Source of the DNA: Bacteroidia bacterium
GTDB taxonomy: Bacteria; Bacteroidota; Bacteroidia; JANWVE01
Length of the DNA stretch: 34,599 nucleotides
NCBI GenBank assembly: GCA_025057675.1
Contig: JANWVE010000009.1
Location: 1 to 34,599, forward strand
Direction of reading: 5' to 3'
Part shown: in pieces, positions 16,645 through 24,838 of the stretch
How positions within the stretch are numbered: the stretch's first letter is position 1
How the letters are laid out: each line of letters opens with the position of its first letter
The notes under the pieces: generated by a model
Told to the model about the DNA's origin: nothing
The model's input: only the letters and a program-made list of their open reading frames with translations
The model's database searches: none
Translations under genes and position numbers: made by a program

Positions 16645-17787
16645 ATGATACAAGTTCCGTTTTTTAAGCCAAGTTTGAGTAATAAAGCTATAGACAATGT
16701 TACCGATGCTATACGGAGCGGATGGCTGACCACAGGTAAATATACACAAACTTTTGAGGATACTTTTTCAGCATACAAAAAAGGTATTTATAGTATAGGA
16801 TTAACCTCATGTACAGCTGCTCTACATCTAGCCATGATTGCTTTAGAATTACCCAAAGGTTCAGAAGTAATAGTACCTACACTTACGTTTCCCAGTACTG
16901 CAACTATGGCTTTACATTCTGGCTTGAAGGTAGTATTCGCAGACATTGACCCTGACACACTCACTCTCTCCCCTGACGAAGTAAAACGTAAAATTACACC
17001 TCACACAAAAGTAATTATCGCAGTGCATATAGCAGGTAACATGTGCAATATGCAGTCCTTGCAAGAAATTGCAGAAAAACACAACTTATTTTTGATAGAG
17101 GACTGCGCACATGCTCTTGAAAGCACTTATCAAGGACGCGACTCAGGTAGTATTGGCGATGTAGGTGCTTTTAGCTTTTATGCTACTAAAAATTTAACCA
17201 CAGCAGAGGGCGGTATGCTGACCACTAAAAATCCACAAATAGCCCATAAAGTAAAACTGCTCCGTAGTCATGGCATTGATAAGGAAATATGGAAACGAAG
17301 ACAAAGTACAGCTTACCAACAGTATGATGTCCTTTATCCAGGATTTAAGTACAATATGTTTGATATTCAAGCTGCTATTGGGATAGCAGAAATGGAAAAT
17401 ATCTCATTAAACCATGAAAAGCGAAAAATCTTGTATCAAAATTATGAAAATGCTTTTGCACAAGACCCTCGTTTTGAATTAGTAAAAATACAGCCTAATA
17501 GTACTCATGCTTATCATTTGTTCATTCTCAAACTCAATTTGGATGCTATTCCTTGCACACGGGATATGTTAATGTTCAAACTTAAGGAAAGAGGGATAGA
17601 AACATCAGTACATTTTTTTCCCGTGCCTTTGTATTCTTACTACAAGCAAACTTTTGGATATACCGAACAAGATTTTATGATAAGTTATCAAACTTATTTA
17701 CGTTTGATTAGTCTACCCCTTTACCCGGATTTAAGCTTAGAAGCCCAAGAGTATGTAATTCAAACTTTGAAGGAACTCGCTGGTTAA
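16645..17787 (+). CDS. DegT/DnrJ/EryC1/StrS family aminotransferase
   Basis: A PLP-dependent enzyme of 380 residues that transfers an amino group to a keto-sugar nucleotide or similar substrate, usually for surface polysaccharide synthesis. Hallmarks in order: VPFFKPSLS, SGWLTTGKYTQTFE, LTSCTAALHLAM, PTLTFPSTATMALHSGLKVV, FADIDPDTLTLSP, the PLP-contacting EDCAHALES, and the Schiff-base lysine in SFYATKNLTTAEGGML (near residue 180), followed by LRSHG and PGFKYNMFDIQAAIG. The C-terminal GIETSVHFFPVPLYSYY matches the family's substrate-side loop. No sugar epimerase, dehydratase or glycosyltransferase is adjacent, so the substrate cannot be assigned. Repeat copy E follows after 43 bp. Confidence 0.94.
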   Translation: MIQVPFFKPSLSNKAIDNVTDAIRSGWLTTGKYTQTFEDTFSAYKKGIYSIGLTSCTAALHLAMIALELPKGSEVIVPTLTFPSTATMALHSGLKVVFADIDPDTLTLSPDEVKRKITPHTKVIIAVHIAGNMCNMQSLQEIAEKHNLFLIEDCAHALESTYQGRDSGSIGDVGAFSFYATKNLTTAEGGMLTTKNPQIAHKVKLLRSHGIDKEIWKRRQSTAYQQYDVLYPGFKYNMFDIQAAIGIAEMENISLNHEKRKILYQNYENAFAQDPRFELVKIQPNSTHAYHLFILKLNLDAIPCTRDMLMFKLKERGIETSVHFFPVPLYSYYKQTFGYTEQDFMISYQTYLRLISLPLYPDLSLEAQEYVIQTLKELAG

Positions 17788-17830
17788 TGTATATTTCTTT
17801 TGACGTATAAGTACCAAAAAACTTATTTAT

Positions 17831-18454
17831 TTTTTTGGGCGTGTCCCTCGCTGCGCTTCGGGTCGGCGTGCTACGGGCTGCGCTATTGCTTCGGTGCTTC
17901 GCTTGCGCTACGCACTGCTGACGCACCCTCCGCATGCCTCACGCAGCAGCGTTTTGATACCTTACCTTGTTTGTATATATACTTTTGCTTTACCTTGTTT
18001 AATGTTCATTATCAAGTACTTACAAGATTAAAAATTTTTACTTTGTTTTAATTACTGTCGTTTTATCTTGTTTTGTGTTCATTTTCAAGCATGTACAAGG
18101 CTAAACCTTGAATACATGAACTTTTGATAGCATTTTAACCCTCAATACACAAGTTTTACTCTGTTTTACATTGATTTTCAAGTATTTACAAGATTAAAAT
18201 ACATTTTAACTTTGTTGTATATTCATTTTCAGGTACTTACAGGGTAAAGATTTGAATAAATGAGATTAGCATACGTGCTGCGTGCGTGAGGCATGCGGAG
18301 GGCAAGCCGTTAGGCTTGGTGCGAAGCCCCCCGCCTACGCCCTTAACCCCATAACCAGGGGGTGGGCGGGTGGGGCGCAGCACCGTTAGCCCGTAGCACG
18401 CCGACCTTGCTTGCATGAGCGCAGCGAAACGCAAGCAAGGGCACGCCCAAAAAA
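17831..18454. repeat. Intergenic mosaic repeat, copy E (full)
   Basis: 624 bp, oriented like copy C. Short left arm (17831-17944), AT-rich core (17945-18283), long right arm (18284-18454). Hairpin 1 at the right is CCTTGCTTGC (18405-18414) with GCAAGCAAGG (18431-18440), a different stem sequence from copies B and C but perfectly paired. It lies between convergent genes. Confidence 0.93.
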
Positions 18455-18501
18455 TACTAAAAATTTAAATTCAATTACAAACTGTCAAATGAATCTCTAA
18501 T

Positions 18502-19008
18502 CTACGTCAGTAAATCACTTAGTATTTTCAAATCAGGTTTTATCTTACCTGCTAACATCAAACGCATATTTCTGCGAGCTAACGCATCTTCATATTGTGC
18601 TTTCTCTTCCTCGGTTTCAGGTTCAATAGGAGGTACAGAGATAGGCAGACCGTCCTGGTCCACTGCCACAAAAGTAAAATACGCTTGATTACAAAATTTC
18701 TCCTCTCCTGTGCGTAAATTCTTACCAATTACCTTTACATATACTTCCATTGAAGTATTAAAAGCACGAGTAACTCTTGCACTGAGTTTGACAATCTCCC
18801 CTAAGTGAATAGGATGCTTGAAATCTACAAAATCTACTGCGGCTGTAACTACAATTCTATTACAGTGCATCTGTGCAGAAATGGCTGAGACAATATCCAT
18901 CCAGTGCATCAAACGCCCACCCATTAAATTTCCTAATGTGTTAGTATCATTAGGTAGCACAAGCTCTGTCATTTCCGCAGCTGTTTCTTTTGGCTTTTTA
19001 GGCTTCAT
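18502..19008 (-). CDS. Acyl-CoA thioesterase (hotdog fold)
   Basis: A cytoplasmic thioesterase of the YciA/BACH type that hydrolyses acyl-CoA to free acid and CoA. The 168-residue protein has NTLGNLMGGRLMHWMDIVSA near residues 23-42, the family active-site stretch with catalytic Asn and Asp. AVDFVDFKHPIHLGEIVKLS (beta strand and loop) and a second conserved stretch at VYVKVIGKNLRTGEE then AYFTFVAVD follow. The C-terminal tail is charged (PETEEEKAQYEDA). It begins 18 bp after the MBL-fold gene on the same strand without its own -7 box, so it is probably the second gene of that unit. The acyl-chain preference cannot be read from sequence. Confidence 0.93.
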   Translation of the reverse strand: MKPKKPKETAAEMTELVLPNDTNTLGNLMGGRLMHWMDIVSAISAQMHCNRIVVTAAVDFVDFKHPIHLGEIVKLSARVTRAFNTSMEVYVKVIGKNLRTGEEKFCNQAYFTFVAVDQDGLPISVPPIEPETEEEKAQYEDALARRNMRLMLAGKIKPDLKILSDLLT

Positions 19009-19026
19009 AATACAAGAATTAGTATC

Positions 19027-20313
19027 TTAATAATTAGGAAAGAGCCTTCTTCGAAGTACTCCTAAAAGATAAAACATAGAATTAGGGTCAATACCCCTTG
19101 ACTTTAATTGGTTAACCCTAAATAAGTTGTAAAATCTTTTGTAATTTCCTTGCCTGGGCTTTTGCATTCTACCGTTAATCTGTGTAGTATCAATTCCATA
19201 AGGATACTTGAAACAAAATAATAAATTTTCACTTGTCAGAGAGACATCGCATTTTTCAGCATCAATCTTAACCTCAGTAAATCCCTTCAAAGACAAAGAG
19301 TAAGTTTTATTATAGTCTTTTACAAATATGTACGTAGGTTTTAGAATCATTTTAAGCAACCATGAGTTATTTCTGTTCATATCTTCAATAAATACAGATG
19401 CGGCACTTTGCAGTTCTTTTTCGGGTACGGTTTGGGTTGTTGTGTACTTATCCAAAGTAATTTGAGACACTTTTTCATAGTCTGCTTCATATAAAGCAAT
19501 AGACTGCATAGAATCATGAGCTTGTCCAAAAGTGTATTTTTGACCACAGTACAGAACCACAGGTTCAGCGTCTGTATTCTCCTTAAAGAAATTATATGTT
19601 TTTCTGGGGGTATTTATACTATCATTAAGCCAATGGTTTTCAGTGTGAGAGAAATAAATGTAGCTAGCTATGGGAATAACTACTTTGGGTTTGAATACCT
19701 CACATTGAATTTTGAATAGTTCTAATTTTTCTTGAGCTTTTTGTTGTCTTAGTCTTACGTCTTCAGGGTTACCGATACCGTACGCGTAAGAAAATTGAGA
19801 TAGTAACACATCTACTTTGCCAACTTTACAAGCTATTCTTTTTTGTGCTGCTTTATGGGTCATAATTCCACAGTCATTAGTATTGAGGTAGCATAAATCA
19901 TTTGTTTTGAAACATATCCAAGAGTCGCCTTCCTCATAAGGCTCACATAATACTTTCAAATCTTCGTGAATTTTGTACCATTGATTAGGCATAAGTTCTA
20001 TAACTTCTTTGAAGTTAATACTTTTGCAATAATCTACTACTCTTTTATCCTTAGTGTATTGAAAAAGGACAGTAATATTTTTTCTATACTCAACAGGTAT
20101 TTTAACTAAGTTAGGGGGGTAGAAGTGGTCAGGATGTTCGTGAGAGAACCATATATAGTTTATACTTGCAAAGTCTTCGTATTTGAATTTAGTTTCGCAA
20201 ATTAGTCTCCAACCATTATTGAATACACTACCTTCCAGCCACGGGTCGCATATTACTCTGACGCCTTTATAGTTGATAATAAAACACGAATGATTGACAA
20301 ATTCTATTTCCAT
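19027..20313 (-). CDS. MBL-fold metal-dependent hydrolase, CMAH-like
   Basis: A 428-residue protein with a metallo-beta-lactamase fold: MEIEFVNHSCFIINYKGVRV, DPWLEGSVFNNGW, and the metal site SHEHPDHF (HxHxDH, near residues 57-62), then LNTNDCGI. The middle part (VDVLLSQFSYAYG, KPKVVIPIASYIYFSHTENH, about 180-245) resembles, from memory, the UlaG-like domain of CMP-N-acetylneuraminate hydroxylase (CMAH). No Rieske domain is present. A C-terminal region (about 300-428) matches nothing I know. Similar stand-alone proteins occur near polysaccharide genes; here the only partner is the thioesterase, 18 bp downstream. The fold is secure; the function is unknown. A TATCTTTG box lies 21 nt upstream of the ATG. 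Confidence 0.8.
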   Translation of the reverse strand: MEIEFVNHSCFIINYKGVRVICDPWLEGSVFNNGWRLICETKFKYEDFASINYIWFSHEHPDHFYPPNLVKIPVEYRKNITVLFQYTKDKRVVDYCKSINFKEVIELMPNQWYKIHEDLKVLCEPYEEGDSWICFKTNDLCYLNTNDCGIMTHKAAQKRIACKVGKVDVLLSQFSYAYGIGNPEDVRLRQQKAQEKLELFKIQCEVFKPKVVIPIASYIYFSHTENHWLNDSINTPRKTYNFFKENTDAEPVVLYCGQKYTFGQAHDSMQSIALYEADYEKVSQITLDKYTTTQTVPEKELQSAASVFIEDMNRNNSWLLKMILKPTYIFVKDYNKTYSLSLKGFTEVKIDAEKCDVSLTSENLLFCFKYPYGIDTTQINGRMQKPRQGNYKRFYNLFRVNQLKSRGIDPNSMFYLLGVLRRRLFPNY

Positions 20314-20334
20314 AATTAGCCTGATCTAGGTTAG

Positions 20335-20342
20335 CAAAGATA
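20335..20342 (-). promoter_or_regulatory. -7 promoter box of the MBL-fold/thioesterase unit
   Basis: Minus-strand TATCTTTG, 21 nt before the ATG at 20313. Confidence 0.5.
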
Positions 20343-20411
20343 CATAAAAAGCCATTTTGAGTATAATCTATTTGTTATTTTACTGGTATTTTTTAGAAAA
20401 TTGAGTGTAGC

Positions 20412-21007
20412 TTTTTTGGGCGTGTCCCTTCGCTGCGCTCGGGTCGGCGTGCTACGGGCTAACGGTGCTGCGCCCCACCCGCCCACCCCCTGGTTATGGG
20501 GTTAAGGGCGTGTGCAAGGGGGCTTCGCACCGTGCTAACGCACGCCCTCCGCATGCCTCACGCAAACAGCAAGTACGCTAATCCCACTTATTCAAACTGT
20601 AACCTTGTAAGTAACTCAATATCAATGTTAAACAAGGTAAAAATATATTTTAACCTTGTAAGTTATTGAAAATCAATTGAAAATAAAGTAAAGCATTCGT
20701 ATTAAGGGTTAAAAAGTAGTGTAAAGTTCATATATTCAAGATTTAACCTTGTACATGCTTGAAAATCAATGTAAAACAAAGTAAAATAGCAATAGTTCAA
20801 ACGAGATAAAAAAATTTAACTTTGTAAGCATTTGATAATCAATCTTCAACAAGGTAAAGCAAGAACATGTATAAAAATGAGGTAGAACGTCCAAAGGCTG
20901 CTGCGTGAGGCATGCGGAGGGTGCGTCAGCAGTGCGTAGCACCGAAGCGATAGCGCAGCCCGTAGCACGCCGACCCGAAGCGCAAGCGAAGGGGCACGCC
21001 CAAAAAA
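20412..21007. repeat. Intergenic mosaic repeat, copy F (full)
   Basis: 596 bp, oriented like copy B. Left arm 20412-20563, core 20564-20902, right arm 20903-21007. The core shows the palindromic units best, at about 20601-20643, 20651-20694, 20744-20787 and 20817-20860. Hairpin 2 is CGTGC-TAAC-GCACG (20531-20544), replacing the CAAGCC/GGCTTG stem of copy B. The left arm has the short form of hairpin 1. The right end is 23 bp from the copA stop. Confidence 0.93.
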
Positions 21008-21030
21008 AGAAAAATAATTCAACTCCCTCT

Positions 21031-23169
21031 TTATGCTTCTATTTTTCTACTTCTTAAACGAAGAGAATTACCAATTACTACCACATCCGAAAATGCCATA
21101 ATCAAAGCACCTATCATAGGATTAAGCCAACCCAAAGCCGCAATCGGAATGCCAACACTGTTGTAAAAAAATGCCCAAAATAAATTTTGCTTAATCGTTT
21201 GAACAGTTTTTTGTGCAATTTGATGCGCCGTAACAATACTATATAATTTGTCTGTACGCAATACCACATCAGCCGATGCAATGGCTACCTGTGTGCCACT
21301 TCCTATGGCTATACCTACATTAGCCTGTTTAAGTGCAGGTGCATCGTTGATGCCATCGCCTACCATAGCCACAACCCCACTTTTTTGATACCTCTCAATA
21401 TAATGCAGCTTATCCGCAGGAAGTACATTGCAAAAATACTCAATGCCTAACTGCAAAGCTACCTTTTTACAGTTTACTTCAGTATCTCCAGAAAGTAAAA
21501 TCGGTTCTATGCCCCTGCTTTTCAAATATTGTATAGTCTGCTGACTGTCTGCTTTCAAAGTATCATAAAAACGTACAAAAGCTACGGGACTTTGGTCTAT
21601 CCATAAGGTTACTTGCTGCACTTCTTTATCTTGTACTTGTACTGCATTAAATCTTCCTATTTGCACCAACTTCCCTTGATAATATCCTTGCACTCCTTTA
21701 CCTACAATACTCTCCACTTGTTGTATAGAAACAGTGTTTACCTTTTTTTGAGTATAATGTCTTACCATGGATACCGCAATAGGGTGGTTGCTATGCTGCT
21801 GAAAAGATAAAAATAAAGACTCTATCTCCGTTTTAGAATATTTGGGATTAAGTACCTGCACTTCATCGAAAGTAAAGTTTCCTGTGGTTAAAGTACCTGT
21901 TTTATCAAAGAAGATGAACTTTATCCGAGCTAAATTTTCAATAGCGCGCCCATCTTTGAATAGTATGCTCATTTGAGAAGCACGCCCTACTCCGACCATA
22001 ATTGCGGTAGGTGTTGCCAATCCCATCGCGCAAGGACATGAAATGGCTAATACGGCAACAGCATTCAAAAATGAAGCCTCCAAAGGTTTTTCAGCTGCCC
22101 AAAAAGAAAGCACAAATGTAAGTAATGCAATTCCTATAACCACAGGTACAAATATTGCGGCAATGTCATCACCAATTTTTTGTATGCGTGGTCTATTCTG
22201 TTGTGCTTTTTGTACAAGGTTAATAATCTCCTGAACTAAACTTTGAGTACTTTTTTGTGTAACCTTGATTTTAGCGCTGCCCTGCATGACCAACGTACCA
22301 CTTAATACACAATCTTGATTTCTTTTATATTGTGGTATAGACTCCCCTGTCAGCATAGACTCATTGACTTCTATATCTCCCTCTGCTACTATTCCATCAG
22401 TAGGAATGGTATCCCCTGCTTTGACTAATACTATATCGCCTATTTCTAATTCTTTTACAGGAACAGAACGCACTATTTCGGTATCATTAAAATAATCTTT
22501 TTGAACTAAGTTGGCTACAGAAGGTTGAAGTTGTTGTAAAGATTTGAGAGCAGATTGTGTTTTTTGAATGGATACAGCTTCTAACCAATTTCCTAATATC
22601 ACTAATGTAATAATTGTAGCAGCTGTTTCAAAATACAGGTGAGCCTCTTTTATGTTGAACAAAAGAACATATAAACTATACAGAAAAGCAGTAGATGAAC
22701 TCATGGTAATCAGTACATCCATGTTAGGATATAAGTTACGAATAGACCGAACCGCACTTCTACCAAAGTATTTCCATCCTATAATCATTACAGGAACGCA
22801 TAATCCTAATTCTATCCATTTCTGATAAGGGATATGCATATCAACAAACATACTGGTCATGGATAGTAAAAACAAAGGAACGGCAAACAAACTGCTTTGC
22901 AAAAGCTTTGTTCTTAATAATGAGTGTTCTTGTTCAAAAGCACTATCTGTTTCCTGCTCTTGCTTTATCTGTGCGTGATAACCTAAATTTTGTATCTCTT
23001 TGAGTAAAGTTTCTATCTTAAAATCGGGATTATCTACATCAAAAGAAGCTTCATTTGTAGCAAAATTAACATATACATTATGCACTCCCTTATTTTTTTG
23101 TATCAATTTTTGAACAGACTGCGCACATGATGTACAGTGCATTCCTGTAACAGTAAGACATACTTTCAT
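21031..23169 (-). CDS. copA: Copper-translocating P-type ATPase
   Basis: An inner-membrane P1B ATPase exporting Cu(I) from the cytoplasm. In 712 residues: an N-terminal heavy-metal-associated domain with GMHCTSCA (about 9-16), eight predicted membrane segments, the actuator TGES (MLTGESIPQYK), the transmembrane CPC motif (SCPCAMGLATPTA, near 378-380), the phosphorylation motif DKTGTLTTG (near 420), the HP motif SNHPIAVS, and the hinge VGDGINDAPAL. YN and an M-x-x-S type motif in the last two helices (FFYNSVGIPIAALG, IMAFSDVVVIGNS) indicate Cu(I) rather than Zn or Cd. No CopZ, CueR/CsoR-type regulator or copper-box sequence is visible nearby. The pyrK-like gene ends 74 bp upstream on the same strand, but copA has its own -7 box. 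Confidence 0.95.
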   Translation of the reverse strand: MKVCLTVTGMHCTSCAQSVQKLIQKNKGVHNVYVNFATNEASFDVDNPDFKIETLLKEIQNLGYHAQIKQEQETDSAFEQEHSLLRTKLLQSSLFAVPLFLLSMTSMFVDMHIPYQKWIELGLCVPVMIIGWKYFGRSAVRSIRNLYPNMDVLITMSSSTAFLYSLYVLLFNIKEAHLYFETAATIITLVILGNWLEAVSIQKTQSALKSLQQLQPSVANLVQKDYFNDTEIVRSVPVKELEIGDIVLVKAGDTIPTDGIVAEGDIEVNESMLTGESIPQYKRNQDCVLSGTLVMQGSAKIKVTQKSTQSLVQEIINLVQKAQQNRPRIQKIGDDIAAIFVPVVIGIALLTFVLSFWAAEKPLEASFLNAVAVLAISCPCAMGLATPTAIMVGVGRASQMSILFKDGRAIENLARIKFIFFDKTGTLTTGNFTFDEVQVLNPKYSKTEIESLFLSFQQHSNHPIAVSMVRHYTQKKVNTVSIQQVESIVGKGVQGYYQGKLVQIGRFNAVQVQDKEVQQVTLWIDQSPVAFVRFYDTLKADSQQTIQYLKSRGIEPILLSGDTEVNCKKVALQLGIEYFCNVLPADKLHYIERYQKSGVVAMVGDGINDAPALKQANVGIAIGSGTQVAIASADVVLRTDKLYSIVTAHQIAQKTVQTIKQNLFWAFFYNSVGIPIAALGWLNPMIGALIMAFSDVVVIGNSLRLRSRKIEA

Positions 23170-23182
23170 ATCTTAATCTAAA

Positions 23183-23190
23183 CAAATATA
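23183..23190 (-). promoter_or_regulatory. -7 promoter box of copA
   Basis: Minus-strand TATATTTG, 13 nt before the ATG at 23169. Confidence 0.5.
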
Positions 23191-23243
23191 CACTTTTTGG
23201 TCAGATAAGTGTTATTACACTGCCAAAAGTATAACAAAACTTA

Positions 23244-24080
23244 TTAAAAAAAGTGTTTTAATCCTTCTTTATCTCGGTGGTATAAACCGAATTCTTGAAT
23301 TTGATTAAGTTGTTCTGTGGTCATTACAGGACCTTCTAAACATACTCTATCGCCTGTGTTGTCTAATACACATTGACCACAAACGCCAAAACCGCATTTC
23401 ATGTATCTTTCTATGGAGAGTTGTCCAGTTATCTTATGTTGCATACATATTTGATGCGTACGATAGAGCATTTTTTCAGGACCGCATGCAAAGACTTTAT
23501 GTATTATATGTGTTTTTAGTATTTTTTCTAATAGTTCTGTGTTATATCCTTTGTGTCCTTTGGAGCCATCATCTGTGGCTATATGTAAAAATGTATTAGG
23601 TAAATTTTGGATAAGTTCTAAATACAACAAATGCTCTTTAGTTTTGGCGCCTACGATAAAGTGAATAGTACAATTCATTTGCGAGGCTTTTTGGGCTAAA
23701 AAATACATAGGTGCTGCACCGTAACCTCCAGCTAATAAAGCCAAAGTAGAATGAGGTAAAAAACGGTAGTATGTTCCATAAGGTCCTCTGATGCCTATTT
23801 TATCCCCTTTTTTGTAGTTAAATAAATGATTAGTAAACTGACCTACGGCAAAAAAGGTAATTTTAAGTGTTTTACCATTATCCTCGGCTATGGAGAAAGG
23901 TTTTTCATCTAAACCTGGGATCCATATATTAACAAATTGTCCAGGTTGTGCATGTAAGGAGATATCCAAGGTAAAGGTTTTTACTTGGTTAGTTTCTTGT
24001 TTTACTTCAATTATTTTGACCATGGTAGGAATATCTATGCGTTTTTTAGCCGTAGGAAGGTCTATTTTCTCCTCAAACAT
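23244..24080 (-). CDS. pyrK: Dihydroorotate dehydrogenase electron-transfer subunit-like protein (PyrK)
   Basis: A FAD/[2Fe-2S] protein expected to pass electrons from dihydroorotate dehydrogenase PyrDB to NAD+. The FAD-binding domain (about 20-110) has PGQFVNIWIPG, EKPFSIA and IGIRGPYGTYY; the NAD-binding half has LLAGGYGAAPMYF and FACGPEKML. The [2Fe-2S] ligands are Cys229, Cys234, Cys237 and Cys247 (CGFGVCGQC, then DRVC), followed by EGPV, as in PyrK. The RYMKCGFGVCGQC and WIPG wording looks to me more like archaeal or thermophile PyrK than the usual Bacteroidota form; this is from memory. No pyrD is adjacent. The ATG at 24080 is 4 nt after a -7 box; the alternative ATG at 24023 would match shorter family members. 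Another ferredoxin-reductase-like role remains possible. Confidence 0.8.
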   Translation of the reverse strand: MFEEKIDLPTAKKRIDIPTMVKIIEVKQETNQVKTFTLDISLHAQPGQFVNIWIPGLDEKPFSIAEDNGKTLKITFFAVGQFTNHLFNYKKGDKIGIRGPYGTYYRFLPHSTLALLAGGYGAAPMYFLAQKASQMNCTIHFIVGAKTKEHLLYLELIQNLPNTFLHIATDDGSKGHKGYNTELLEKILKTHIIHKVFACGPEKMLYRTHQICMQHKITGQLSIERYMKCGFGVCGQCVLDNTGDRVCLEGPVMTTEQLNQIQEFGLYHRDKEGLKHFF

Positions 24081-24084
24081 TCTG

Positions 24085-24092
24085 CAAATATA
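24085..24092 (-). promoter_or_regulatory. -7 promoter box of pyrK
   Basis: Minus-strand TATATTTG, 4 nt before the ATG at 24080. Confidence 0.55.
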
Positions 24093-24160
24093 AACTGATT
24101 ACAAACATTTTGATTAGAGTGGGTCTATTTCTAACTCAAAGGAGGATTTATTTTAATTCT

Positions 24161-24725
24161 TTTTTTGGGCGTGTCCTTGCCCACGTCTCGCTGCGCTCAT
24201 GCAAGCAAGGTCGGCGTGCTGCGGGCTGACGGTGCTGCGCCCCACCCTCTGGGCAAGAGTGAGAGAGTGGGCGAGGGGCTTCGCACCAAGCCTGACGGCT
24301 TGCCCTCCGCATGCCTCATGCAGCAGCCTTTGGATGTTTTACCTCGTTTTTATACATACCTTTGCTTTATTTCGTTTAATGTTGATTATGAACTCCTTAC
24401 AAGGTTAAAATTTTTTACTTGTTTGAATTGCAATCACTTTATCTTGTTTAGTATTCATTTTCAATGATTTACAAAGTTAAACCTTGAATATATAGACTTT
24501 ACACGACCTTTTAACCTTGAATATACAAGTTTTACCCTGTTTTGAATTGATTTTCAAGGATTTACAAGGTAAAAGTTTGAATAAATAGACGCTGCCTACT
24601 TGCTGAGGTTCTTGCGTGAGGCATGCGGAGGGTGCGTCAGCAGTGCGTAGCGCGGCGAAGCACCGAAGCGTCAGCGTAGCCCGTAGCACGCCGACCCGAG
24701 CGCAAGCGAGGGACACGCCCAAAAA
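24161..24725. repeat. Intergenic mosaic repeat, copy G (full, rearranged)
   Basis: 565 bp between the divergent pyrK and dnaE promoters. The left arm (24161-24321) is the long type, yet the core (24322-24613) runs in the direction seen in copies C and E, where that side carries the short arm; the right arm (24614-24725) is the short type. Arm and core have been exchanged relative to the other copies. Hairpin 1 at the left is a hybrid: 5' half CCTTGCCCAC, 3' half GCAAGCAAGG, pairing only in the outer six bases. The left arm ends CCTCATGC instead of CCTCACGC. Confidence 0.92.
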
Positions 24726-24826
24726 TAAAATCTAAATCAAAAAATAACTTTCTGAACACAACAGACATACACCTTCTTTCAAAATATGATGCAAAATATA
24801 ATTGCTATTATATTCAAAAATTTAGT

Positions 24827-24834
24827 TACCTTTG
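24827..24834 (+). promoter_or_regulatory. -7 promoter box of dnaE
   Basis: TACCTTTG, 4 nt before the ATG at 24839; a TTG at 24802-24804 lies 22 nt upstream of the box. Confidence 0.6.
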
Positions 24835-24838
24835 TAGC

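Noticed and set aside
20412-21007. Element ends as ordinary rho-independent terminators
   Set aside because: The run of T precedes the hairpin when read inward, and the run of A follows it when read outward, so there is no U-tract after the stem in either direction.
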